From assembly GCA_025149125.1 (NCBI GenBank), contig CP102272.1, positions 1,178,001 to 1,242,000 on the forward strand: DNA of 64,000 nucleotides, written 5' to 3'. This document shows, one piece after another, positions 7,935 through 15,913 of this stretch. This DNA is from [Clostridium] asparagiforme DSM 15981 (lineage in GTDB: Bacteria > Bacillota > Clostridia > Lachnospirales > Lachnospiraceae). Below the pieces are notes generated by a model. The model had not been told where the DNA came from, ran no database searches, and was given only the letters and a program-made list of their open reading frames with translations. The stretch's first letter is position 1. Every line of letters starts with the position of its first letter. A program made the translations under genes and the position numbers.

Positions 7935-8750
7935 ATGTTATTGGAATTAATGGGTGCGGCAATCGGCGTGAGCGTGGTGGAGGGCAGCCGTCTGGTGAAG
8001 TCCGCGAAGATGGACGACCGCGCCCTCAAAAAATACGCCCAGGCCTTTGAGAAGAACGAGGAGGCCAGGCAGCTGGTCAAGGCCAAAACGGAATTTACGG
8101 ACAAACGGCTGATGAACGTGGCCAGGAAGAAGCGGGCCGTCATGGAGGACGCGATCCCTAAGTTTGTGGAGGTTTACAGTCAGATTCAGAAGATCGACCT
8201 GCGCTGTTCGGGGGATTCGGTCAATCTGCCCCTCTCCATTTCCGCGGAGCGCCAGGCGGACCTTCAGGCGCTGACCATGTCCGCCAGGAAGGCGTTTACG
8301 GACAAGGAACTGGTCTGCGGCCTGATGATGAAGGGACTGGGCGGTATGGCCATCAAGGACTCCGAGCGCAATCTCTCCGCCGCCCGCAATCAGCTGAGTC
8401 AGGCGGAGGTGATCTACTCCCAGGCGGAGTCGGTGTGCGCGGCCTGCGACGCCGTGATCGCCCGGGCGGACCGGATCGCAAAGCTTTTGACCGGGCTGTA
8501 CGTCCTGTTTTTAAAGTCCATTGAGACCACAAAGGCAACCATTGAGCGGAACGGGTACAACGTGAGAAATTATTCGGAAACCGACAAGGGCGTTCTGATG
8601 ACCTGCGTCAATTTCGCGGCGGCGCTCTCGGACGTTATGAACGTGCCGGTGATCACCCGGGAGGGCGCGGTTGCGGAGGCGGCCCTGGAGACCATTGAGA
8701 CCGGGGAAGCGTACCTCACAAAGATGCAGCGCGTCTTGAACGACGGCTGA
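7935..8750 (+). CDS. Uncharacterised mostly helical protein
   Basis: A 271-residue protein with no motif that I recognise. After a short hydrophobic start (MLLELMGAAIGVSVVEG) the sequence is charged and helical, with a stretch at about 120-180 (NLSAARNQLSQAEVIYSQAE) that could be coiled coil, and a C-terminal part rich in small residues (FAAALSDVMNVPVITREG). It begins 18 bases after the HNH-like gene with a GGAGGAG site, so it is surely co-transcribed. By position it may be a partner or structural component of the same unit. The N-terminal hydrophobic stretch could be a membrane tether. Confidence 0.6.
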   Translation: MLLELMGAAIGVSVVEGSRLVKSAKMDDRALKKYAQAFEKNEEARQLVKAKTEFTDKRLMNVARKKRAVMEDAIPKFVEVYSQIQKIDLRCSGDSVNLPLSISAERQADLQALTMSARKAFTDKELVCGLMMKGLGGMAIKDSERNLSAARNQLSQAEVIYSQAESVCAACDAVIARADRIAKLLTGLYVLFLKSIETTKATIERNGYNVRNYSETDKGVLMTCVNFAAALSDVMNVPVITREGAVAEAALETIETGEAYLTKMQRVLNDG

Positions 8751-8784
8751 CAACGATAAAAGTAAACATAAGAGGAGAAATGAG

Positions 8785-9807
8785 ATGAAACAGTTACAGG
8801 TAGCAAAAACATGTAATGGCTGCGGGGCGTGTATTTTCAAGAGCCCGTATTTTGTGGAGGACGCGGAGGGAAATGCCGTGCCGGTGGCGGGCAAGGCCGT
8901 GGCGCCGGAGGATTTGGCGGCGCTTAAGCGCATTGCGGAGGAATGTCCCCAGAAGGCGATTCGGATTGTGGAGACCAGTTCCGGCGTGAAGCCGGGGAAG
9001 GAGGGGCTTCAGGAGTTGCTGAAAAAACTGGAGGAACGGAAGCAGACGTTGAAGATCCCCAAGGCAGACCCGGTGAAGTTGAAATTTAAGGCCGGGGATT
9101 ACGAGATTCCGGTGCCATTCTGCGCTAAGCAGTACAGCAACGATTACAGCTCGGAGAGCCAGGCGAAGTCCGCGGCCCGGGCTGAGTTCGAGAACCTGTG
9201 CTATCTGCCCTCCGCCTACCGGCCCATGCTCAAAAAGGTGTTTGTGGAGTATAAGGTGAAGAAGCTGAGACCGTATTATACCTACGAGGAGGCCGAGGGA
9301 AATTTCTATTATCAGTTCAACCAGTCCACGGAACGTTTCCTGCGGGAGATTTACGGGCAGGCCCGGGAGGCGGGCGGGGCCGCGTTTAAGCTGCCGGAGT
9401 CCTGGTGCAGATTCGACGTGAGGCCGGGGGACGGCGACTTTGAGACTAAGCTGGTGAAGAATTTTGACGATTACAGCACCGGGTCCGGGATTATTGCGGA
9501 TTTTAAGAGCCGCGGGGAGTATACCAGTCTCAGGTGGTACGTGGACCAGATGGATTTTGATTACGACGAGGTGTACGCGGGCGAGGGCATGTTCGGCAGA
9601 ACCAAATATAAGAACCAATGGCATTTTTCAGGGTTTGAAGCGGCGGCAAAGGAATTTGTGAATGATCTGAAGAGCTCCATGGACAGCGTGAGCGACGATA
9701 TCACCAATAATGCCTGCGGCGTGGTGAACTGTGCCCTGGACAACTTCGAGCGGAAGGTGAAGGACGCGCTGGCGCAGAAGGCGGCGGAATTCAAGAAGTA
9801 CCTGTAA
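8785..9807 (+). CDS. Ferredoxin-headed protein with uncharacterised C-terminal domain
   Basis: A 340-residue protein. The first 65 residues form a single-cluster ferredoxin: CNGCGAC (Cys10, Cys13, Cys16) and, about 40 residues later, ECPQKAI, the usual ligand set for one [4Fe-4S] cluster. A charged linker with a helical segment (about 75-100) leads to a unique domain (about 110-330) rich in aromatic residues (YYTYEEAEGNFYYQFNQ, SLRWYVDQMDFDYDE), ending in amphipathic helices. I do not recognise this domain. It shares the transcript with the WYL regulator and HNH-like protein, so the cluster could act as an electron carrier or redox/oxygen sensor for the unit. An AGAGGAGA site precedes the ATG. 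Confidence 0.7.
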   Translation: MKQLQVAKTCNGCGACIFKSPYFVEDAEGNAVPVAGKAVAPEDLAALKRIAEECPQKAIRIVETSSGVKPGKEGLQELLKKLEERKQTLKIPKADPVKLKFKAGDYEIPVPFCAKQYSNDYSSESQAKSAARAEFENLCYLPSAYRPMLKKVFVEYKVKKLRPYYTYEEAEGNFYYQFNQSTERFLREIYGQAREAGGAAFKLPESWCRFDVRPGDGDFETKLVKNFDDYSTGSGIIADFKSRGEYTSLRWYVDQMDFDYDEVYAGEGMFGRTKYKNQWHFSGFEAAAKEFVNDLKSSMDSVSDDITNNACGVVNCALDNFERKVKDALAQKAAEFKKYL

Positions 9808-9845
9808 ATATAAGTTTGCCTGGGCGGATTGGAGGGAGGCGGAGA

Positions 9846-10097
9846 ATGGGCGTACAGGAACTGCTCGGGAAGGTCGTTGAGGAACGGGTGGATCAAATCA
9901 TCGGGGATCGGCTTCCCGGCCTGCGGGCCAGATATTATGAGAAGCAGGAGGCGATTCTTGATGGCCTGGACCCGGAAACGCGGGACCAGTTTGAGAAACT
10001 GTTGGAAAGCCTGTTGGAAGGCGGGGCGGAGGAGTGCAGGGCCGTGTATGAGGCGGCGTTTCTGGACGGCCTGCGGCTGGCGCACAGAGCGTTTTGA
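9846..10097 (+). CDS. Small helical protein, last gene of the unit
   Basis: An 83-residue acidic helical protein starting at ATG 9846, which sits a few bases after a GGAGGG site; upstream alternative starts lack one. It contains EERVDQIIGDRLPGL and QFEKLLESLLEGGAEE and no recognisable domain. It is 38 bases after the ferredoxin-headed gene and 34 bases before a strong terminator, so it closes the transcription unit. Size and charge would fit an accessory or immunity-type protein, but that is a guess. Confidence 0.6.
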   Translation: MGVQELLGKVVEERVDQIIGDRLPGLRARYYEKQEAILDGLDPETRDQFEKLLESLLEGGAEECRAVYEAAFLDGLRLAHRAF

Positions 10098-10130
10098 GAA
10101 TAATGGGGAGTTATAAAAGAAATACTTGAA

Positions 10131-10175
10131 ATACCGGTTCAAAGATCTGTTCAGGATCAGCGAACCGGTATTTTT
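10131..10175 (+). terminator. Rho-independent terminator ending the five-gene unit
   Basis: A perfect 10-bp stem (10131-10140 with 10162-10171) with a 21-base loop is followed by a T run. It separates the unit from the convergent anti-sigma gene. Confidence 0.88.
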
Positions 10176-10221
10176 GTATGAATGCAATGGGGCCGCTGGC
10201 GCGGTCTGCGGCTGTGCCGTT

Positions 10222-10788
10222 TCACGCATCCGGGGCTGCCGCCCCTGTGTTGGGCGACGTGTTGTCGATGATGGTCCATTGGCCGGTTTCCACGTCCTGG
10301 GTTAAGTAAAAATACTGCTGCGTATAGCCGTCGTCCAGAAAGGTTTTGGTATGGTCGTACTCCACATCATATTCTGCCCATACAACCACAAAGTGGCCGG
10401 CAAGATACTCGTCCGTCCAACCCCGCTCTGCGGCAAGCTCGCTGCCGGTATACATAGCTGCCACGCGGGCTGTTTCATCCTTGTCGATTCTGATTTTGCG
10501 GACGCGCACGCCTATGGTATAGTCTTTGTGGATTTGGCTTTCGATGGCGCTCTGAACAGTCTCCGTAGGGCTTGCGGAGGGCTCTTGCAGCCACGGGTCA
10601 AACCATCCGAATTTGTACGCGGCAAATCCGCAGAGGGAAAGCAATGCGGTTATCACTGCGGCAAGGATCAGGGCGCGTCTCATACTCCGGGACTTTTTTA
10701 CAGAGGTCAGAGAATTCCGATCCCTCGCCTCGAGAATATATTGGTCGTCGATCATTTCCAATGCGTCGAGAATATGGCCGGCGTTCAT
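10222..10788 (-). CDS. Single-pass membrane protein, probable anti-sigma factor
   Basis: A 188-residue protein with a cytosolic N-terminal part of about 35 residues (MNAGHILDALEMIDDQYILEA), one membrane segment (about 40-58; ALILAAVITALLSLCGFAAY) and an extracytoplasmic domain of about 130 residues with VRVRKIRIDKDETARVAAMY and TQQYFYLTQDVETGQWTII. The start codon overlaps the stop of the sigma-factor gene in an ATGA junction, the usual arrangement for an ECF sigma factor and its membrane-bound antagonist. The outer domain resembles small Clostridia sigma-partner proteins in layout only. The anti-sigma role comes from context rather than from a recognised zinc-binding motif. Confidence 0.7.
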   Translation of the reverse strand: MNAGHILDALEMIDDQYILEARDRNSLTSVKKSRSMRRALILAAVITALLSLCGFAAYKFGWFDPWLQEPSASPTETVQSAIESQIHKDYTIGVRVRKIRIDKDETARVAAMYTGSELAAERGWTDEYLAGHFVVVWAEYDVEYDHTKTFLDDGYTQQYFYLTQDVETGQWTIIDNTSPNTGAAAPDA

Positions 10789-11342
10789 AGGGCACCCTCC
10801 TTTTTCAGATGATTGAGTAATTTCACTCTTGTCCGGTAGAGCATGGATGTTACTTTACTGCGGCTAAAACAAAAGCTTCGGCTGATTGTTTCGATGGAGT
10901 CCAGATACCAGTAGCGGCAGAGGAAAACCTGACGTTCCGTGGCGGGCAGAGCCGCGACAAAGCGGTTCAGGGTGTTTGACAGCTCTGCCGCCATGATTTC
11001 ATCCTCCACCGCGGTTTTTGACGGTACGCATTCCGAAAGCTCCTCAAGGGCGAGGGCCACCTGTCCGCCGCCGCGCTTGTCCCGGTGGCGGTCGCGCCAC
11101 TTTTTTAAGGATATCCGCCGGGTGATTTTGCCCAGAAACGTGCGCAGTACAGAGGGCCGGTGGGGCGGCATCGCATTCCACGCGCCAAGATAGGCGTCGT
11201 TAACGCTTTCCTCCGCGTCCCCGTGATCGCAGAGAATGTTATAGGCGATGGCATGGCAATATGTTCCGTACCTTGACGCGGTTTCCGAAATCGCCCTTTC
11301 GTTGCGCTCCCAGTACAATTCGACGATTCGGCTGTCCTCCAT
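10785..11342 (-). CDS. ECF-type RNA polymerase sigma factor
   Basis: A 185-residue sigma-70 family protein. Region 2 covers about residues 10-80 (AISETASRYGTYCHAIAYNIL, DAEESVNDAYLGAWNAMPP, LRTFLGKITRR), and region 4 covers about 120-180 (LPATERQVFLCRYWYLDSIETIS, then SRSKVTSMLYRTRVKLLNHL). The start is ATG 11342, preceded by AAAGGAGGTGAC; a longer reading to 11381 has no ribosome site. Translation is coupled to the following membrane protein through ATGA. Small ECF factors with a membrane partner usually answer envelope stress or antimicrobial peptides; the signal here is unknown. Confidence 0.92.
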   Translation of the reverse strand: MEDSRIVELYWERNERAISETASRYGTYCHAIAYNILCDHGDAEESVNDAYLGAWNAMPPHRPSVLRTFLGKITRRISLKKWRDRHRDKRGGGQVALALEELSECVPSKTAVEDEIMAAELSNTLNRFVAALPATERQVFLCRYWYLDSIETISRSFCFSRSKVTSMLYRTRVKLLNHLKKEGAL

Positions 11343-11501
11343 TTTGTCACCTCCTTTAAAAATGATTTCAGGGCCTTTCATCTGTATACTACCCGTTTGG
11401 GGCGGTTGGTTGCATGGGACTGTACTTTTTTGTAAATGATTGAGCCGTTTTTTCGGGGCGGATGGGACGGACCGGACTGGGCGGCCGCCGTGTACAAGGC
11501 G

Positions 11502-11536
11502 TAAAAGACAAGCGGCACATGGTCTCCCATGTGCCG
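11502..11536 (-). terminator. Terminator downstream of the flavodiiron gene
   Basis: A perfect 10-bp stem (11513-11522 with 11527-11536) with a 4-base loop. On the minus strand it is followed by a T-rich stretch (11502-11508 in plus coordinates). It lies about 60 bases beyond the flavodiiron stop codon. Confidence 0.75.
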
Positions 11537-11594
11537 GCTGTGTGGCGCGCCTCCGTATGGGGGCCGTCGGATGCTGTTGGACTGTTTTTGGCGG

Positions 11595-12800
11595 TTACTG
11601 TTCCAGAGAGGTCAGGATACTCTCCTTCAGCAGCTCCAGCGCCGCCGCGGAATCCTCCTTCAGCGTGGATTTCAAGGTCACGGTGGCATCCAGAATCTGC
11701 ATCTGCTTCATTTCCTCCAGGGCGGCCCGCATCTGTTTGGCGCAGGTGGAGGCCCAGGAGCCGTTTTCGATCAGGGCTACGGTGCGGTTCTGCACGTTCA
11801 GGGCCTTCATATCGTGGAGCAGGCTCTGCATGGCCGGGTAGACGCCGCCGTTGTAGGTGGGAGCTGCCAGCACCAGGTGGCTGCACCGGAAGATCTCGGA
11901 GATCAGAACGGACACGTGGGTGCTGGAAATGTCGTAGACGGCGATATTTTTCACACCCGCTTCCGCCAGGCCCGCGGCCAGCACGTTCACCGCGTTCTCG
12001 GTGTCCCCGTACATGGAACCGTAGAACAGGGCCACGGCCCGCTCCTCAGGCTGGTATTGGCTCCAATGGGCGTACTTGTCCAGAAGAACGTCAATATCGC
12101 TGCGCCACACCAGGCCGTGCAGGGGGCAGATCATGCGGATGGGAAGGCCTGCGACCTTCTTCAGGGCGGACTGCACCTGGGCGCCGTACTTGCCAACGAT
12201 GTTGCTGTAGTAGCGCCGGGCGTCGGGCAGCCAGTCGCGCTCAAAGTTCACCTCGTCGTTGAACAGGTTGCCGTTCAGCGCGCCGAAGGTCCCGAAGGCG
12301 TCGGCGGAAAAGAGCAGCTGTTCACTCTCCTCGTAGGTCATCATTACCTCCGGCCAGTGCACCATGGGGGCGAAGTAGAAGCGCAGAGTGTGCTGTCCCA
12401 GGGGCAGGGTGTCGTTCTCCTTGACGACGATGCTGCGCTCTCCGGCGTTTAAATCGTAAAACTGGCCGATCATGGAAAGGGTTTTGCTGTTGCCCACGAT
12501 TTTTAAGTCAGGGTAGCGCAGGAGCAGCTCCTCGATGTTGGCGCAGTGATCCGGCTCCATGTGGTTGACGATCAGGTAGTCCAGGCCGCGGCCGGACAGG
12601 GTGTGGGTGATATTTTCCAGAAATTGTCTGGTAATAGAAGCGTCCGCAGTGTCCACCAGGACGGTTTTCTCGTCCATAATCAGGTAGGAGTTGTAGGAGA
12701 CGCCCCGTGGGATGGGGAAGAGGTTTTCAAAGAGAGCCAGGCGGCGGTCGTTTCCGCCTACCCAGGTGATGGAGTCAGTGATTTTTCTTGTGCAGTACAT
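11595..12800 (-). CDS. fprA: A-type flavodiiron protein (O2/NO reductase)
   Basis: A 401-residue cytosolic flavodiiron protein, which reduces oxygen or nitric oxide to harmless products with electrons from rubredoxin or similar carriers. The N-terminal metallo-beta-lactamase-like half has the diiron ligands in NHMEPDHCAN, HWPEVM and CPLHGLVW. The C-terminal flavodoxin half begins near residue 253 with LFYGSMYGDTENAV, the FMN phosphate loop. Length matches class A proteins. I start at ATG 12800, after AAAGGA; longer readings add an unlikely N terminus. The neighbouring Rrf2-Suf locus fits a shared role in oxidative or nitrosative stress. Confidence 0.94.
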   Translation of the reverse strand: MYCTRKITDSITWVGGNDRRLALFENLFPIPRGVSYNSYLIMDEKTVLVDTADASITRQFLENITHTLSGRGLDYLIVNHMEPDHCANIEELLLRYPDLKIVGNSKTLSMIGQFYDLNAGERSIVVKENDTLPLGQHTLRFYFAPMVHWPEVMMTYEESEQLLFSADAFGTFGALNGNLFNDEVNFERDWLPDARRYYSNIVGKYGAQVQSALKKVAGLPIRMICPLHGLVWRSDIDVLLDKYAHWSQYQPEERAVALFYGSMYGDTENAVNVLAAGLAEAGVKNIAVYDISSTHVSVLISEIFRCSHLVLAAPTYNGGVYPAMQSLLHDMKALNVQNRTVALIENGSWASTCAKQMRAALEEMKQMQILDATVTLKSTLKEDSAAALELLKESILTSLEQ

Positions 12801-12941
12801 AGTGCATTTGTCCTTTCCGATATTGATTTTAAAGTTTCTCCGAATCGGGGATGTTGTTTGGCGGGGGAATGGGGTGTTGGGCTGCCGTCCGTCCATGTTC
12901 GCTCGGGCCGCCGGCGTAAAGCGCGGGGCCTGCCGCGGCGG

Positions 12942-13349
12942 CTATGGAGATTTCAGCAGATCTTCCAGCGTGATTCCATCCAGATAATCGTTGATCAGCG
13001 TGTCCAGCTTCTGCCACACGGGCCGGGACGGGCAGGTCTCGCGGCGGGGGCATTCCGTGTTGCCCTCGTCGGCGCAGGCCACCGGCGCCAGGCTGCCTTC
13101 GGTCAGGCGCAGGATCTCGCCCAAAGTGTACTCGCCGGGAGCGCGGGTCAGGCGGTAGCCGCCGCCTTTTCCACGCAGGCCGGTGAGCAGGTTGTTCCGG
13201 ACTAAAACCTTCAGAACGATTTCCAGATATTTCTCGGAAATGTCCTGGCGGTGCGCTATTTCTTTCAGGGGAATGTATCCGTCCGCGCAGTGTTCAGCCA
13301 GGTCCAGCATCACCCGCAGCGCGTAGCGCCCCCTGGTGGAAATCATCAT
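12942..13349 (-). CDS. Rrf2-family Fe-S-type transcriptional regulator
   Basis: A 135-residue Rrf2-family repressor/activator. The winged helix starts with STRGRYALRVMLDLA; the recognition helix is DISEKYLEIVL and the wing is LRGKGGGYRL. Three cysteines in the C-terminal part (CADEGNTECPRRETC) have the spacing type used to bind a [2Fe-2S] cluster in IscR and relatives. It is divergent from sufCBDSU, and the shared promoter region carries repeated half-sites, so it very likely senses Fe-S status and controls that operon and itself. ATG 13349 has GGAGGTG 7 bases upstream. Calling it IscR or SufR would need a phylogeny. Confidence 0.92.
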   Translation of the reverse strand: MMISTRGRYALRVMLDLAEHCADGYIPLKEIAHRQDISEKYLEIVLKVLVRNNLLTGLRGKGGGYRLTRAPGEYTLGEILRLTEGSLAPVACADEGNTECPRRETCPSRPVWQKLDTLINDYLDGITLEDLLKSP

Positions 13350-13496
13350 TTGACACACCTCCCTCTAAAAATTGCCTGTCAGCATGTTCACATTATACCA
13401 CAAACCCCAGGTTCGTAAAAGACCTCACCAGGCGTTTCTGTATGGATTCGTGACAGTGCTGCAAGAGAAACAGGTATAGCAGCAGAAAGTGGAAAA

Positions 13497-13546
13497 TATA
13501 AACCTATTGACAAAGTGGGTTTATGATATTATGATATCTATAAACC
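13497..13546 (+). promoter_or_regulatory. suf promoter with three Rrf2 operator-like half-sites
   Basis: A near-consensus promoter: TTGACA (13507-13512), 17-base spacer, TATGAT (13530-13535). Around it are TATAAACC (13497-13504), GGTTTATGA (13518-13526) and TATAAACC (13539-13546). The middle copy is inverted relative to both outer ones, giving two overlapping imperfect palindromes over the -35 and -10 elements. That is the expected position for repression by the divergent Rrf2 protein. Confidence 0.82.
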
Positions 13547-13615
13547 AAGTAAAATGATAGGTTAAAAGGAAATTATATGGAGCAACAAGCCTTCCCGGGC
13601 GGAATGGAGGAGCAT

Positions 13616-14386
13616 ATGTCAAATGGACTGCTGGAAGTCACAGGACTGACGGTCAGAGTGGAAGATAAAGAGATTTTACACGGAATTAATCTGAGCATCA
13701 ATCAGGGTGAGACCCATGTGTTAATGGGGCCCAATGGAGCGGGAAAGTCCACCCTGGGCTACGCCCTGATGGGAAATCCCCGTTATGAGGCGACGGCGGG
13801 AGAAATCCTGTTTCAGGGGAAGCGGATCAATGAGGAGGGCGCGGACAAGCGGGCCAGGGACGGGATGTTTCTGTCCTTTCAGAATCCCATAGAGATCTCT
13901 GGGCTGACGCTGAGCTCGTTTATCCGCAGCGCCGTGGAGCAGCGCAGAGGGGAGAGAGCGCGCCTATCGGCTTTTCGGAAGGAGCTGGGGCAGGCCATGG
14001 AGCTGCTGCAGATGGACAGGGCTTATGGGGACCGGGATTTAAATGTGGGATTTTCCGGCGGAGAGAAAAAGAAGGCGGAAATCCTGCAGATGCTGCTCTT
14101 GAAGCCCAGTCTGGCGATTCTGGATGAGACGGACTCGGGCCTGGACGTGGATGCGGTCCGAACCGTGTCCCTGGGCGTGAAGGAATACCAGAAGGACCGG
14201 GAGGGAGGACTTCTCATTATCACCCACAGCACCCGGATTCTGGAATCCCTGCATGTGGACAAGACCCACATCATGGTGGACGGCCGGATCGTGAAAACGG
14301 GCGGGGCCGCGCTGGTGGAGGAGATCAATCGGAACGGGTTTGAGCAGTATTTGGGGCAGCAGGGCTGCGCCCGGGGCGGACGGTAA
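13616..14386 (+). CDS. sufC: Fe-S cluster assembly ATPase SufC
   Basis: A 256-residue ABC-type ATPase that drives the SufBCD scaffold in Fe-S cluster assembly. Walker A is GPNGAGKST, the Q-loop segment is LSFQNPIEISG, the signature is NVGFSGGEKKKAEI (the SufC form), and Walker B is LAILDETDSGLD. I take ATG 13616, with GGAGGA just upstream; ATG 13577 is in frame, also has an AAGGA site, and cannot be excluded. It leads a sufC-B-D-S-U operon under the promoter at 13507-13535. Confidence 0.96.
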   Translation: MSNGLLEVTGLTVRVEDKEILHGINLSINQGETHVLMGPNGAGKSTLGYALMGNPRYEATAGEILFQGKRINEEGADKRARDGMFLSFQNPIEISGLTLSSFIRSAVEQRRGERARLSAFRKELGQAMELLQMDRAYGDRDLNVGFSGGEKKKAEILQMLLLKPSLAILDETDSGLDVDAVRTVSLGVKEYQKDREGGLLIITHSTRILESLHVDKTHIMVDGRIVKTGGAALVEEINRNGFEQYLGQQGCARGGR

Positions 14387-14506
14387 AAGACGTTTATCCC
14401 TGCTTAAGGGGGCCCGGTGAAGCCCGGTGGATTTCTCAGGGCAGCCGTCGGGAATGAAGTTCCAACACGCTCAGCCGCCCCCATCCGGAAAGGAGAGAGT
14501 ACGGAG

Positions 14507-15913
14507 ATGGAAGAAAGAACATTTGTAGATGACATCGACAGAAGCATATACGACATACGCAATGAGGAGAAGGATGCCTACCGCATTGAGACGGGATTAA
14601 GCCCGGCCATTGTGGAGCAGATATCCAGGGAAAAGAACGATCCGCTGTGGATGGAGCTGTTCCGGCTGGAGTCATTGCAAATATATAACAATATGAGAAT
14701 TCAGGACTGGGGCCCCTCCCTGGAAGGGCTGGATATGAACAATATCGCTACCTACGTGCGATCCAACACCGGGATGAAGGGGGATTGGGCCGAGGTGCCG
14801 GAGGAGATCAAGGACACCTTTGAGCGGCTGGGAATCCCCCAGGCGGAGAAACGTTCTCTGGCCGGAGTGGGCGCACAGTACGATTCGGAACTGGTATACC
14901 ACAACGTGCGCCGGGAGGTGGCGGAGCAGGGCGTGGTATACACGGACCTGGAGAGCGCCATCAAGGGCGAGTATGGGGATCTGGTGAAAAAGCATTTTAT
15001 GAAGCTGGTACCGCCAAATGATCACAAGTTTGCGGCCCTCCACGGCGCGGTGTGGTCGGGCGGGTCTTTTGTATACGTGCCGCCGGGGGTTCAGGTGGAA
15101 ATACCCCTGCAATCCTATTTCCGGCTGAACGCGCCGGGGGCGGGGCAGTTCGAGCACACGCTGATCATTGTGGACGAGGGGGCCAGCCTCCATTTCATCG
15201 AGGGCTGTTCCGCGCCGAAATACAACGTGGCCAACCTGCACGCGGGCTGCGTGGAATTGTTCGTGGGGAAGAACGCGAAGCTGCGCTATTCCACCATTGA
15301 GAACTGGTCCAAGAACATGTACAACTTAAACACCAAGCGGGCCCAGGTGGCTGAGGGCGGAACCATCGAGTGGGTGTCCGGTTCCTTCGGCTCCCATGTG
15401 TCCTGCCTGTATCCCATGAGCATTTTAAAGGGGCGGGGGGCCAGGATGGAGTTTACCGGGATCACCTTCGCCGGGGAGGGGCAGAATCTGGACACCGGAG
15501 CCAAGGTGGTGCACGCTGCGCCGGAGACAACTTCTTATATGAACACCCGGTCCATTTCCAAGAGCGGGGGTGTGAGCACCTTCCGCAGTTCCGTGGTGGT
15601 GGCAAAGGGCGCGGCGGGCAGCAAGGCCGCCGTGTCCTGCCAGTCCCTGATGCTGGACGGAATCTCCCGGTCGGACACGGTTCCGGCTATGGATATCCGC
15701 ACAAAGGACGCGGATATCGGCCATGAGGCAAAGATCGGGCGGATCAGCGACGAGGCGGTGTTCTATCTCATGTCCAGGGGACTGAGCGAGGAGGAGGCCA
15801 GAGCTATGATTGTCAGCGGTTTCGCGGACAGCGTGGCGAAGGAGCTGCCACTGGAGTACGCGGTGGAGATGAACAATCTGATCCGGATGGAGATGAAGGG
15901 AAGTATTGGATAG
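14507..15913 (+). CDS. sufB: Fe-S cluster scaffold protein SufB
   Basis: A 468-residue SufB, the scaffold subunit on which the nascent Fe-S cluster is built with SufC and SufD. The typical core is present: VPPGVQVEIPLQSYFR, the beta-helix region with EGCSAPKY, and the C-terminal GRISDEAVFYLMSRGLSEEEA motif shared with SufD. Length is normal. The start is ATG 14507 after GGAAAGGAGAGAG; a reading from 14417 would add 30 unsupported residues. The stop is directly followed by the sufD ATG. Confidence 0.96.
   Translation: MEERTFVDDIDRSIYDIRNEEKDAYRIETGLSPAIVEQISREKNDPLWMELFRLESLQIYNNMRIQDWGPSLEGLDMNNIATYVRSNTGMKGDWAEVPEEIKDTFERLGIPQAEKRSLAGVGAQYDSELVYHNVRREVAEQGVVYTDLESAIKGEYGDLVKKHFMKLVPPNDHKFAALHGAVWSGGSFVYVPPGVQVEIPLQSYFRLNAPGAGQFEHTLIIVDEGASLHFIEGCSAPKYNVANLHAGCVELFVGKNAKLRYSTIENWSKNMYNLNTKRAQVAEGGTIEWVSGSFGSHVSCLYPMSILKGRGARMEFTGITFAGEGQNLDTGAKVVHAAPETTSYMNTRSISKSGGVSTFRSSVVVAKGAAGSKAAVSCQSLMLDGISRSDTVPAMDIRTKDADIGHEAKIGRISDEAVFYLMSRGLSEEEARAMIVSGFADSVAKELPLEYAVEMNNLIRMEMKGSIG

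Noticed and set aside
11389-11886. Minus-strand frame next to the flavodiiron gene
   Set aside because: Overlaps the flavodiiron C terminus in another frame and spans its terminator; composition is low-complexity.
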